A stretch of 64,000 nucleotides of DNA from Blastococcus colisei (GTDB taxonomy: Bacteria; Actinomycetota; Actinomycetes; Mycobacteriales; Geodermatophilaceae), in assembly GCF_006717095.1 (NCBI RefSeq), contig NZ_VFQE01000001.1:930001-994000 (forward strand), in the 5' to 3' direction. The translations under genes and the position numbers were made by a program. Positions 40,782 to 49,546 of this stretch are shown piece by piece (the stretch's first letter is position 1; each line of letters starts with the position of its first letter). The notes beneath the pieces were generated by a model. It had not been told where the DNA came from and searched no databases. It worked only from the letters and a program-made list of their open reading frames with translations.

Positions 40782-42076
40782 TGGCCCTCCAGGTCTTCAC
40801 CGCCGTCACGGGCGCGGCCTGGGAGTCGGAGCTGGTCGGTGCCCTCGACCGGGCCGACCACGGGGTCACCGTCGTCCGCCGGTGCGTGGACGTCTCCGAG
40901 CTGCTGGCGGTCGCGGCGACCGGGACCGGCCAGGCGGCCCTGCTCTCGGCCGAGCTCCGTCGACTGGACGGCGACGCCGTCGCCCGGCTCGAGGCGGCCG
41001 GGGTGGCCGTGGTCGGTCTGGTGGAGCCGGGTGACGAACGGGCCGCCGACCGGTTGCGGCAGCTGGGAGTGCGGCAGGTCCTACCGGCCGACGCCGACCC
41101 CGACGCGATCGCGCAGGCGCTGCGGGAGGCGGTCGCCGGCGCGCCGTCCGCGGGGCGGGACGTCGCGGACCCGCGGGCCGCGCTGCCGCAGCTCGGTGCG
41201 CCCGAGCAGCCGGAGGAGCGCCCGGCGGGTCGCGGCCGCGTGGTGGCGGTCTGGGGGCCGACCGGCGCACCGGGGCGGACGACGGTCGCGGTCGGCGCGG
41301 CCGACGAGCTGTCCCGGCTGGGGGTGTCGACCCTCCTGGTCGACGCCGACGTCTACGGCGGCGTGATCGCCCAGATGCTCGGCCTGCTCGACGAGTCGCC
41401 GGGACTGGCCGGCGCGGCGCGGCTCGCCGCCTCGGGAAGCCTGGATGCCGCGCACCTGGTGCGGCTGGCGTGGGCGGTGCGGCCCCAGCTCCGGGTGCTC
41501 ACCGGCCTGGCACGCGCCGACCGGTGGCCCGAGCTGCGTCCGCGGGCGGTGGGCACGGTGCTGGAGGAGGCCCGCCGGTTGGCCCAGGTGACGGTGGTCG
41601 ACTGTGCGTTCAACCTCGAGGACGACGAGGAGCTCTCCTTCGACACGGCGGCGCCCCGGCGCAACGGGGCGACCCTGGCAGTGCTGGAGGACGCCGACAC
41701 GGTGCTGTGCGTCAGCGGCGCCGACCCGGTGGCTCTGCAGCGCAGTATCCGGGCGCTCGGGGAGCTCCGGGACGTGCTCCCGGACGTGGAGCCGGTCCTC
41801 GTGGTCAACCAGGTGCGACGCGGGCCGGTGCCAGGGGACCCGCGCCGGGAGATCGGGGAGGCCTTCGAGCGCTTCGCGGGCCGCGAGGTGAGCTTCTTCC
41901 TCTCTGCCGACCGGCGGGCCACCGACGCGGCTCTGGCGTCCGGCCGCTCGCTGGCCGAGGTCGCGCCCGGATCTCCGCTCCGGGTCGAGCTGCGGGCGCT
42001 GGCCGCGGCCGTGGCCGACGTTCCCGTTCCTGCGGGGCGGCGGCGAGGGGTCCGCCGCCAGCCGGTGTCCCGGTGA
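40781..42076 (+). CDS. CpaE/MinD-like ATPase
   Basis: A 431-residue protein with a degenerate receiver-like N-terminal domain (about 1-130) and a MinD/ParA-type ATPase. The P-loop is WGPTGAPGRTTVAVGAADE near residue 160. The Lys residues of the usual KGGxGKT are Thr and Arg. LVDADVYGG and VVDCAFNLEDDEELSFD follow. CpaE localises pilus machinery in Caulobacter. Coupled to the CpaB-like gene by overlapping stop and start, so the pair acts together. Confidence 0.82.
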   Translation: MALQVFTAVTGAAWESELVGALDRADHGVTVVRRCVDVSELLAVAATGTGQAALLSAELRRLDGDAVARLEAAGVAVVGLVEPGDERAADRLRQLGVRQVLPADADPDAIAQALREAVAGAPSAGRDVADPRAALPQLGAPEQPEERPAGRGRVVAVWGPTGAPGRTTVAVGAADELSRLGVSTLLVDADVYGGVIAQMLGLLDESPGLAGAARLAASGSLDAAHLVRLAWAVRPQLRVLTGLARADRWPELRPRAVGTVLEEARRLAQVTVVDCAFNLEDDEELSFDTAAPRRNGATLAVLEDADTVLCVSGADPVALQRSIRALGELRDVLPDVEPVLVVNQVRRGPVPGDPRREIGEAFERFAGREVSFFLSADRRATDAALASGRSLAEVAPGSPLRVELRALAAAVADVPVPAGRRRGVRRQPVSR

Positions 42077-42108
42077 GCGCCGAGATGTGCGGGATCCCCG
42101 GCGAGCCG

Positions 42109-42114
42109 TAGCGT
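42109..42114 (+). promoter_or_regulatory. -10 box (TAGCGT) of the WS/DGAT-like gene
   Basis: TAGCGT followed by a leader of about 20 nt containing GAGGAG before the ATG at 42139. Confidence 0.45.
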
Positions 42115-42138
42115 GAGCCACCGACCCTGAGGAGATCG

Positions 42139-43518
42139 ATGGTCGAGCGGCTGACCAGACTGGATGCGTCCTTCCTCTACCTCGAGGAACCGGGTACGCC
42201 GATGCACGTCGGCGGCGTGCTGGTCCTGGAGCGACCTCCCGGTGGGGTCGAGGCGCTGGCCGCTCTCGTGCAGGCGCGGCTGCCGCTGGTACCGCGCTAC
42301 CGCCAGCGGGTCGCGGAGGTGCCTGGTCACCTGGCCGACCCGGTGTGGGTGGACGACCCGGACTTCGACATCGACTACCACGTGCGCCGGTCCGGTCTGC
42401 CCCGCCCGGGCACCGAGGCCCAGTTGCTCGACCTGGTGTCCCGGCTGACCTCCCGCCCCCTCGACCGACGGCGTCCCCTGTGGGAGGCGTACCTGGTGGA
42501 GGGGTTGTCCGACGATCGCGTCGCGGTGGTCACCAAGACGCATCCGGCGCTCGTCGACGGCCTCAGCGCGCTCGACATCGGGCAGGTGCTCCTGGACGTC
42601 GATCCGGACGCGCCCATCCCGCCGGCCGAGGAGTGGCACCCGAAGCGGCCGCCGAACGGTGCCGCGCTGGTGTGGGAGGCGCTGGACGAGTACGCCCGGC
42701 GGCCCTCGGCGGTGGTGGACACCGTGCGGGGAGCGGTCACCGATGTCAGGTCCACCGCCGCCCGCGTCACCGGGGTCGCCGGTGGCCTGCTGCGCACCGT
42801 GCGGAAGACGCTCATGCCGGCGCCGCACAGCCCGCTGAACGCGACGGTGAGCCGGCAGCGTCGAGTCGCGGTCGCGCGTGCGGAGCTCGACGACCTGAAG
42901 AAGATCCGCAAGGTCCACGGCGGGACGGTCAACGACGTCCTGCTGACGGTCGTGACCGGCGCACTGCGGGAGTGGTTGCTCTCCCGCGGGGAGCCGGTCG
43001 TGGCCGGGACGTCGGTGCGCGCCCTCGTGCCCGTGTCGATGCAGGACGAGGACGCCGCCCCCGGCAACCGCGTCTCCTCCTACCTGGTCGACCTGCCGGT
43101 CGGGGAGCCCAATCCCCGGGTGCGCCTGACCCGCCTCAGTTACGCGATGCGGGGCATCGCCCTGCACGGGCAGTCCGTGGGTGCCGACAGCCTCATCGCG
43201 CTCACCGGCTTCGCGCCGTCCACGCTGCACGCGCTCGGCGCCCGGGCGGCGCGGGGGCTGTCCCGCCGGCTGTTCAACCTGGTGGTCACCAACGTGCCCG
43301 GTCCTCAGCTGCCGCTGTACGCGGCAGGCAGCCGGATGCTCGAGGTGTTCCCGGTCGTCCCCCTGGCCCGGGGGCAGGGGCTGTCCATCGGGATGACCAG
43401 CTATGACGGCCGGGTCTACTTCGGGTTCAACGCCGATCGTGACGGGGTCGGCGACGTCGACGTGCTGGCCGACCTGGTGGAGCAGGAGGTCGGCCAGCTG
43501 GTGGAGACGGCGAGCTGA
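42139..43518 (+). CDS. WS/DGAT-family acyltransferase with altered active site
   Basis: A 459-residue protein of the wax-ester synthase / diacylglycerol acyltransferase family. It has LTRLDASFLYLEEPGTPMHV at the start, SRPLDRRRPLWEAYLVEGL, GGTVNDVLLTVVTGALREWL and LFNLVVTNVPGPQLPLY. The active-site motif HHxxxDG reads THPALVDG (His135, Pro136), so the second, catalytic His is replaced by Pro. It may be inactive in triacylglycerol synthesis or have another role. Own promoter and RBS. Confidence 0.9.
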   Translation: MVERLTRLDASFLYLEEPGTPMHVGGVLVLERPPGGVEALAALVQARLPLVPRYRQRVAEVPGHLADPVWVDDPDFDIDYHVRRSGLPRPGTEAQLLDLVSRLTSRPLDRRRPLWEAYLVEGLSDDRVAVVTKTHPALVDGLSALDIGQVLLDVDPDAPIPPAEEWHPKRPPNGAALVWEALDEYARRPSAVVDTVRGAVTDVRSTAARVTGVAGGLLRTVRKTLMPAPHSPLNATVSRQRRVAVARAELDDLKKIRKVHGGTVNDVLLTVVTGALREWLLSRGEPVVAGTSVRALVPVSMQDEDAAPGNRVSSYLVDLPVGEPNPRVRLTRLSYAMRGIALHGQSVGADSLIALTGFAPSTLHALGARAARGLSRRLFNLVVTNVPGPQLPLYAAGSRMLEVFPVVPLARGQGLSIGMTSYDGRVYFGFNADRDGVGDVDVLADLVEQEVGQLVETAS

Positions 43519-43566
43519 GTCCGCTTCCGGGATACGGTCGCTCTTTCGACGAAGGGAGCGATCCGG

Positions 43567-44079
43567 GTGCGCGTGTACCTGCCTGCCACCACCACGGTCC
43601 TGCGGACCCTGGTGGACGAGGGTGCCCTGCCCGGACCGCACACCGTCTTCGCGGTGACACCTGAGCTCCGGCAGTTCTACGAGCTGAGCGACGCCGATGC
43701 CGACGTCGAGGAGCTGGAGTACGCGGCCCTGCTCGGGGCGGCTCGCGCCAGCCTGCGGCTGATCGACATCGATCCCACCGCGGCGCGCCGGCGGGTGGTC
43801 GTGGCCGCCGACGTCCCCGACGGCGGGGTGCAGCCGATCGACGACCCGGACACCGACCGGGGCGCGGCGCGCGTCGAGGCCGGCATCCGGGTGCAGGACG
43901 TCGCCAGCGCGCACATCGACGGCGCGGATGCCGAGGACGACGTCCGCGCGGCGGTGAACGTGGTGCTCGAGGCCGACCTGGGCAGCGAGGACGCGCAGTT
44001 CGTCGTCGACCAGGCCGAGGGTCACGAGCTGGCCTGGTACGCACGCCAGGAGATGGGTTCGGCGCTCGACCTGCTCTGA
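43567..44079 (+). CDS. Conserved hypothetical protein (DUF6912-like)
   Basis: A 170-residue acidic soluble protein starting MRVYLPATTTVLRTLVDEGA, with FAVTPELRQFYELSDADADVEELEYAALLGAARAS and a C-terminal LAWYARQEMGSALDLL. The pattern resembles an uncharacterised actinobacterial family (DUF6912). GTG start after GAAGGGAG. The 3-prime end overlaps the convergent FHA-FtsK gene by 58 nt. Confidence 0.75.
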   Translation: MRVYLPATTTVLRTLVDEGALPGPHTVFAVTPELRQFYELSDADADVEELEYAALLGAARASLRLIDIDPTAARRRVVVAADVPDGGVQPIDDPDTDRGAARVEAGIRVQDVASAHIDGADAEDDVRAAVNVVLEADLGSEDAQFVVDQAEGHELAWYARQEMGSALDLL

Positions 44080-47000
44080 CCCCCCGCCGGCCATGGTTCC
44101 GAAGGGGCGGGCATCTGTCGCCGGGCCACCTGCACGCGCTGTATCCCCGCGCCGGTGACCAGCCAGCCGCTCCCGGGGCGCTGGGGAAGCGGGGTCCGGG
44201 GGAGCCGGACGCCCAGCAGATCAGCGTCACCGGGGCCCGGGCACAGCAGGAGCCCGGTGCGGCTGCGCCGAAGGGCGGCCACCGGCCCCTGGTAGTGCGC
44301 CGACAGGGAACCGGCGTTCGCGGCGGCGACGAGGGCCACTCCTCCGTGGGTGCCGCCGGTGATCCGGGTGAGGGCCGGCATGTCCGCCGGGGCGCCGACG
44401 CCGTCGGCGACGACGACCCCGGGGCGGCCGTCGAGGCCGTCGAGCCACTCCGATGTGCCGGTCTCGTCCGCTGCGTCCAGCCGGACAGCCCCGGGAACCG
44501 GGTCCTGCGCGTCGGCGGCCGGTGTGCGCGGTCGGCCGAGGAGCAGCACGGCCGCGCCGAGGGCCGACAGATGCTGGGCGAAAGCCGTCAACGCCGAGGA
44601 GCGGCCGCTGCCAGCCGGCCCGGTCACCAGCAGCCCCCCGGTACGGAGCAGATCCACGGTGAGTGGCCGGCCCTCGTCGCCCCCTGGCCCGATGGGGAGG
44701 AGCAGCTCAGCGGGGTCTGCCAGGCGGGCGGAGACCGAGTCGTGCGCCGGGAGCGTCAGCCAGGGATCGGCGGGCAGTTGGACGATGCGCAGCGGCTCCC
44801 GGCGGGGGCGCCCGCCCGGTGCTGCGGGGGTCACCGCCCGGGGGAGCGCGAGCTGGCATTCCCGTCCCTCCTCGCCGACCAGCGCCCGGCCCGGGGACCG
44901 TTGTGCGGGGACGTCCCGGGCCGCGATGCCGGCCACCGCGTAGTCCGCGCGATCCGGGAGCGGGAGGACGAGTCGCTGACGTGCGACTGCGGCGAGGCGG
45001 CCGCCGGGCACGGCGCGGTCTGCGGTCGCGACGCAGGTGAGGCCGACGGCCGCGCCGTCACGCATCACCCTGAGGAGGTTCGCCGATCCACGACCCGGGT
45101 CGTTCTCGTCGAGCAGGGTGCTGATCGTCTCGACGCCGTCGACGAGGAGCAGGATCTTCGGGTTCCCGCCGTTGCCCGTCCCCGCTCGTCGGCTCGCGAT
45201 CTCCTGGGCCAGCCGGTCGACGAGCCGGACTGTCCGGAGCGGGTCCTCGCCGCTCACCACCGTGCCGCTGTGGGGGAGCGGCGCGGCCTCGCCGGCCAGC
45301 ATCCCGGCGCCGGCCTCCAGCACGTGGACGTGCAGCTCATCGGGACCGAACCGGCTCACGGCCTCGCCGAGCACGGTCCGCAGCAGTGTGGTCCGGCCAC
45401 TCCGGGGTCCGCCGACCGCCAGCCAGGTGCCCCCGTCGTCGAGGTCCAGCCGCAGCACCTCCTGCGACTGCTGGTCGGGACGGTCGATCAGCCCGAGGGC
45501 GAGCAGCGCCCGCTCGGAGCAGGCCGGAGGAGTGCTCTCGTCGAGCGCGCCGGCGGGAATGTGGTCGGGGAGCGGCGGTCGCCACGGACGGTGCGGCGTC
45601 GGTACGCCGGTTTTCCGGCAGCGCTCGGTCAGGGCGCGGCAGAGGCGGGCGAGGTCGCTGTCGCCCGCGGCGGTGCGGCGCTCGGCGTGCGGCGTCTCGG
45701 AGAGCGGCCAGCTCCAGCGCCGGGCCGTGGGCGTGGTGCCGGCCGCCACCGGGGTGTGCCCGGCGACACGGGCCACCTGGAGCGCCGTAGGTGCGCCGCT
45801 GCCGGAGCGCAACCAGGCACGGCCGGGCACGTCGAGCGGCAGGTGTGCCGCCTGAGGGGTACCGAGGACGTCGCGGGACTCCGCCTCGTCGGTCGTGCGG
45901 AGGCAGATGCGGAGGCTGCAGTTGGCCCGGATCTCCGGCGAGACGACTCCGCTGGGCCGCTGGGTGGCCAGCACGAGGTGAACACCCAGGGAACGGCCCC
46001 GCTGGGCGATGGCCACCAGCCCCGGCACGAACTCCGGGAGTTCTTCCGACAGGCCGGCGAACTCGTCGACGACGATGACCAGCCGGGCCAGGTCGGCCGA
46101 GTCGGGAAGGCCCGCGATGTCGGCCACTCCGTGGGCGGCCAGGACCGCCTCGCGCCGGGTGAGCTCGGCTGCCAGCGAGCGCAGGGCGCGCGCGGTGGTC
46201 TGCCCGTCGAGGTCGGTCACCAGTCCGACGGTGTGCGGCAGCGCGGCGGCCTCGGCGAAGGCGGCGCCCCCCTTGTAGTCGACGAGGAGGAACGAGCAGC
46301 GGTCGGGCGGGTGGTTCAACGCCAGCCCGGCGATGAGGGTCTGCAGCAGTTCGGACTTCCCGGACCCGGTGGTGCCCGCGATCAGTGCGTGTGGCCCCTG
46401 GCGGCAGAGGTCGACCGTCAGCGGTCCGTGGGCGGTTCGCCCCAGCGGGGCCACGAGGCGGTCGCGGGCGCGGGACCAGGACACGGCGATCTGGTCCGTC
46501 TCGCCGGGCTGGTGCCCGGCACCGGCCACGTCGAGCAGACGGACCCGACGAGGGAGCGTGCTGTCGGTGGCCACCGGTGTGAGGGCGGCCAGGTCTCGGG
46601 CCAGATCAGCAGCCAGCCTGGCGGAGAGCCGGTCGACGGCCACCCCGCTGCGGTCGGGAAGGCCCTGCCGGCTCAGCACGCCGGTGTCGCCCGTCTCCCC
46701 GGACAGCCGCAGCACGGCGTCGACGTCGACCGTGAGCTCCTCCTGCGTGTCCGCCGAGGTGAGGACGACGACGCCGGCAGCACGAGCCGCGCGCAGAGTG
46801 GCGGAGGTCCGCGGATGCACGGGGCCGTCGACCACGACCACGAGCCACCCGGGCCGGGGATCCGCCTGCCCGGTGACCATCGCCCGTCGCCCGGCCACGA
46901 GCGCCGCCAGGCGTGCGTGGAGGCCGTCGTCGGTCGTGTGCTCCTCGACCGACGGTTCCGGGAGGAGGACGTGGACCGCGCCCGGATCCAGGTGGGGCAA

Positions 47001-48323
47001 CCAACGGCTCCAGGCCCAGTCCGACAGCCGGTCCGCCGCCACCAGGAGGAGAAGGTCCACCTCCCCGGGGGCGTGCAGCGCGCAGATCTGGGCGACCACC
47101 GTGGAGAGCGAGCCCGCGGTCCGTTCCCGAGGACCGACGACCGCCAGCCCGCCGGTGGTGCGGAGGTCCACGACCACCGGCAGATGGGCTGCGGTCTCCC
47201 GCGTCCGCGCCCCCTCGCCGTCGATGCGGACCACCCGGGTGGTTCCCGGGCCACTGCCGATGCGGATGCCGAGTGCCTCCTGGTCGTCGCGCGTACGGCT
47301 CCACAGCAGCGAGGTGCGCCGTCGGGCGGCCACGGTCAGTGCCGCGAGGTCGGGGTATGCGGCCTCGGCGGCGCGGATGTCTGCACGGACGGCCTCGCTG
47401 AGTCGCGCCTCGGCGGCTCGGACCTCGAGGGCGTGTGCGGCCGCTTCCCGCCGGCCGCTGCGGCGTCCGGACCACCGCTCGGACAACCAGGTCGCGAGCG
47501 CCACCACGGGGCTCAGCAGGGCGAAGAACAGGAACGTGGGAGCGTTCAGCAGCCAGGCCATCGTCACGCCACCCACCGCAGGCAGAGCGACCGCGATCCA
47601 GGCCAGCCGCCGGCGGGGAGCGGAGGCCGGCGGCCGGGGGAACCGCACCTCGACCTCCGGCGCTGGTGCGCTCATCCGCGGAACGGGGCGCACTCGCCGC
47701 CGCCCGTCCGGTCCGGGGTCGAGAGTCGGCGGCGGCGCGACGGGTCCGGCGAGCACCACAGCGCTGGCGCCGAGCCGGAGGACCGCGCCGGCCGGCCACT
47801 CCCGCGGGTCCTCCGCGAGATCGGCACCGTCGAGCCGGCTCCCGTTGCTCGACCCCAGGTCGGTGACCGTGACGGAGCCGCCGCCGACGTGCACCCTCGC
47901 GTGCCGGCGGGACACGTCCGGGTCGTCGAGCCGCACCTGGGCATCGCTGCTGCGGCCGATGACGTGGTGCCCCTGGCCGAGCGGGAGGGAGCGTCCGGCA
48001 TCGGGCCCACCGACGACGTGCAGCTCGAGTGCGCTCGGAGTGCGCCCCGCGTGCTGCCGTCGGACCGGCCGGCCCACGCCCAGGACCGCTCCGTGGTCGA
48101 GCACCGACGCGGTGAGGGGAGTGTCGTCGGCCAGGCGCGTGGATCCGGCCCACAGGCCGTCGACCGGCCCTCCGACGACGTCGGTCATCGCCGGGAGCAC
48201 CTCGCACAGCCGGTGGTGGCGCGCCGCGGTGACCTCGACGTCGAGCGTGCCCCGGTCGCCGGCCAGCGTCCAGCAGCGGGCGGCAGGTACACCGGGGGCA
48301 TCGCCGGTCGGGAAGTCGGTCAC
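44022..48323 (-). CDS. FHA-FtsK/SpoIIIE secretion ATPase (EssC/EccC-like, type VII secretion type)
   Basis: A 1433-residue membrane ATPase. The first 90 residues are beta-rich. An FHA domain (about 90-185) has HHVIGRSSDAQVRLDDPDVS and DLGSSNGSRLDG. Two membrane helices (about 245-285) follow, then a linker and three FtsK-like ATPase domains. Walker A motifs are GTTGSGKS (about 648), GGPRSGRTT (about 970) and GPAGSGRSS (about 1233); VIVVDEFAGL is the first Walker B. N-terminal FHA plus membrane helices plus three ATPases is the EssC layout of Firmicutes type VIIb systems; EccC lacks FHA. It is divergent from a WXG100 gene, its likely substrate. EccB, EccD, EccE and MycP are absent nearby. Confidence 0.88.
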   Translation of the reverse strand: MTDFPTGDAPGVPAARCWTLAGDRGTLDVEVTAARHHRLCEVLPAMTDVVGGPVDGLWAGSTRLADDTPLTASVLDHGAVLGVGRPVRRQHAGRTPSALELHVVGGPDAGRSLPLGQGHHVIGRSSDAQVRLDDPDVSRRHARVHVGGGSVTVTDLGSSNGSRLDGADLAEDPREWPAGAVLRLGASAVVLAGPVAPPPTLDPGPDGRRRVRPVPRMSAPAPEVEVRFPRPPASAPRRRLAWIAVALPAVGGVTMAWLLNAPTFLFFALLSPVVALATWLSERWSGRRSGRREAAAHALEVRAAEARLSEAVRADIRAAEAAYPDLAALTVAARRRTSLLWSRTRDDQEALGIRIGSGPGTTRVVRIDGEGARTRETAAHLPVVVDLRTTGGLAVVGPRERTAGSLSTVVAQICALHAPGEVDLLLLVAADRLSDWAWSRWLPHLDPGAVHVLLPEPSVEEHTTDDGLHARLAALVAGRRAMVTGQADPRPGWLVVVVDGPVHPRTSATLRAARAAGVVVLTSADTQEELTVDVDAVLRLSGETGDTGVLSRQGLPDRSGVAVDRLSARLAADLARDLAALTPVATDSTLPRRVRLLDVAGAGHQPGETDQIAVSWSRARDRLVAPLGRTAHGPLTVDLCRQGPHALIAGTTGSGKSELLQTLIAGLALNHPPDRCSFLLVDYKGGAAFAEAAALPHTVGLVTDLDGQTTARALRSLAAELTRREAVLAAHGVADIAGLPDSADLARLVIVVDEFAGLSEELPEFVPGLVAIAQRGRSLGVHLVLATQRPSGVVSPEIRANCSLRICLRTTDEAESRDVLGTPQAAHLPLDVPGRAWLRSGSGAPTALQVARVAGHTPVAAGTTPTARRWSWPLSETPHAERRTAAGDSDLARLCRALTERCRKTGVPTPHRPWRPPLPDHIPAGALDESTPPACSERALLALGLIDRPDQQSQEVLRLDLDDGGTWLAVGGPRSGRTTLLRTVLGEAVSRFGPDELHVHVLEAGAGMLAGEAAPLPHSGTVVSGEDPLRTVRLVDRLAQEIASRRAGTGNGGNPKILLLVDGVETISTLLDENDPGRGSANLLRVMRDGAAVGLTCVATADRAVPGGRLAAVARQRLVLPLPDRADYAVAGIAARDVPAQRSPGRALVGEEGRECQLALPRAVTPAAPGGRPRREPLRIVQLPADPWLTLPAHDSVSARLADPAELLLPIGPGGDEGRPLTVDLLRTGGLLVTGPAGSGRSSALTAFAQHLSALGAAVLLLGRPRTPAADAQDPVPGAVRLDAADETGTSEWLDGLDGRPGVVVADGVGAPADMPALTRITGGTHGGVALVAAANAGSLSAHYQGPVAALRRSRTGLLLCPGPGDADLLGVRLPRTPLPQRPGSGWLVTGAGIQRVQVARRQMPAPSEPWPAGGQSRSSAEPISWRAYQASS

Positions 48324-48374
48324 GGTCGCGATCTTGTCCGCTGCCGGCCACCCGCCGGGACGGTCGCGGCGAAT

Positions 48375-48404
48375 CTGTGGACAGCGACGGGCCTGTGGAC
48401 AGCG
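48375..48404. promoter_or_regulatory. CTGTGGACAGCG direct repeats in the FtsK/WXG100 promoter
   Basis: Two perfect copies of CTGTGGACAGCG (48375-48386, 48393-48404), period 18 bp. TGTGGACAG is one base from the reverse complement of the actinobacterial DnaA box TTGTCCACA. They lie between the two divergent starts. Confidence 0.35.
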
Positions 48405-48429
48405 GGGGAGGTGTCGGCGCCGGACGCCC

Positions 48430-48435
48430 TAGCGT
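48430..48435 (+). promoter_or_regulatory. -10 box (TAGCGT) of the WXG100 gene
   Basis: TAGCGT gives a leader of about 32 nt carrying the strong RBS GAGGAGGA before the GTG at 48474. Confidence 0.45.
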
Positions 48436-48473
48436 TCGCCGCCACCGGGATGGACCCGGACCGAGGAGGAACC

Positions 48474-48767
48474 GTGAAGGTCGACATCGCCACCCTGCAG
48501 TCCATGGCGGGCCAGTGCCGCGCCGAGGCCGCCGACACCGCCGGCCGGCACGCCACCCTGTCCAGCAGCATCAACACCTCGGTGCTCGACGGGTGGACCG
48601 ACAGCCAGGCGGCCGTCCAGTTCAGCCAGCTCTACGAGCAGTGGCGGATGTCGGCTCAGGGCGTCAGCGACGCCCTGACCGGCATGGGCGCACTGCTCAC
48701 CAACGTCGCCTCCTCCTACCAGCAGCACGAGGCCGACATGGCCGCGCGCATCGGCGCGATGCTCTGA
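48474..48767 (+). CDS. WXG100 family protein (ESAT-6-like type VII substrate)
   Basis: A 97-residue, Cys-free helical hairpin protein, the normal WXG100 size. The turn that normally reads WxG is LDGWTDSQAAVQF (Trp near residue 41), so the Gly is Asp. The C-terminal secretion signal YxxxD/E is present as SSYQQHEADM (Tyr near 82, Glu near 86). Best RBS in the region (GAGGAGGA). It is single, with no paired second WXG100, so it probably forms a homodimer. Divergent from the FHA-FtsK ATPase that would export it. Confidence 0.88.
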   Translation: MKVDIATLQSMAGQCRAEAADTAGRHATLSSSINTSVLDGWTDSQAAVQFSQLYEQWRMSAQGVSDALTGMGALLTNVASSYQQHEADMAARIGAML

Positions 48768-48840
48768 GTCCTCGGCACAGCGACGCCGTGGGTGGCGTCC
48801 GGCCGCCCACGGGTCGCCGCCGGACGCAGCTCCGGCTCAG

Positions 48841-48876
48841 GAGGCGGCACGGGAGGCGGCACGGAGGCGGCGCGGA
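48841..48876. repeat. Short GGAGGCGGCAC tandem repeat
   Basis: About three copies of a 12-13-bp GAGGCGGCACGG unit in the spacer between the WXG100 gene and the MaoC gene, just upstream of a TAAGAT box at 48887-48892. Likely variable in length. Confidence 0.5.
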
Positions 48877-49008
48877 GAGCCGTCCGTAAGATCACCACCC
48901 GTCCAGGCGGTCCCCGGTGCGCCGTCGTGGGTTGCCGGCCGCCCGCGGGTGGGCCGGCGGCTCCCGCGCCCGGTGTCCGGCTCAGTCGTCCACATCGGGA
49001 GCCAGCAG

Positions 49009-49515
49009 ATGCAGTTCGGTCGGTACTACGAGGAGTTCGAGGTCGGGGCCGTCTACAAGCACTGGCCCGGGAAGACCGTCACCGAGTACGACGACCACCT
49101 GTTCTGCCTGCTCACGATGAACCACCACCCGCTGCATATGGACGTGAACTACGCGGAGAAGACCACCGACTTCGGCAAGAACGTCGTCGTCGGCAACTAC
49201 ATCTACTCGCTGCTGCTCGGCATGAGCGTCCCGGACGTGTCCGGCAAGGCCATCGCCAACCTGGAGATCGAGTCGCTGCGGCACGTGGCACCCACGTTCC
49301 ACGGCGACACGATCTACGGCGAGACGACGGTCCTCGACAAGACCCCGTCGAAGTCGAAGGACGACCGGGGCGTCGTGTACGTCGAGACGATCGGCTACAA
49401 GCAGGACGGCACCGTCGTCTGCATCTTCCGCCGCAAGGTCATGGTGCCCAAGCAGTCCTACGGCAAGGCCCGCGGCGGAGAACAGCCCGGTCGTCCGGAG
49501 CCCACCCCGCGCTGA
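49009..49515 (+). CDS. MaoC family hotdog dehydratase
   Basis: A 168-residue single hotdog domain. It begins MQFGRYYEEFEVGAVYKHWP, then TVTEYDDHLFCLLTMNHHPLHMDVNYA with the hydratase motif His, and FGKNVVVGNY. Related to MaoC-like enzymes that hydrate enoyl-CoA or mesaconyl-CoA-type substrates. The exact substrate is not readable. Start ATG 49009, with GGGAG upstream; upstream frame to 48949 lacks family sequence. The leader runs about 110 nt from a TAAGAT box. Confidence 0.88.
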   Translation: MQFGRYYEEFEVGAVYKHWPGKTVTEYDDHLFCLLTMNHHPLHMDVNYAEKTTDFGKNVVVGNYIYSLLLGMSVPDVSGKAIANLEIESLRHVAPTFHGDTIYGETTVLDKTPSKSKDDRGVVYVETIGYKQDGTVVCIFRRKVMVPKQSYGKARGGEQPGRPEPTPR

Positions 49516-49546
49516 GGCTCCTGCCGGCGCGGTCCGGGCGGCGGCG

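Noticed and set aside
48375-48404. Replication origin (paired DnaA-like boxes)
   Set aside because: Only two imperfect boxes, no AT-rich region and no dnaA, dnaN or gyrase genes nearby.
44295-48473. A plus-strand open frame of more than 4 kb opposite the FHA-FtsK gene
   Set aside because: It is the antisense shadow of a real high-GC gene; only its final part (from the GTG at 48474) is a real protein, the WXG100.
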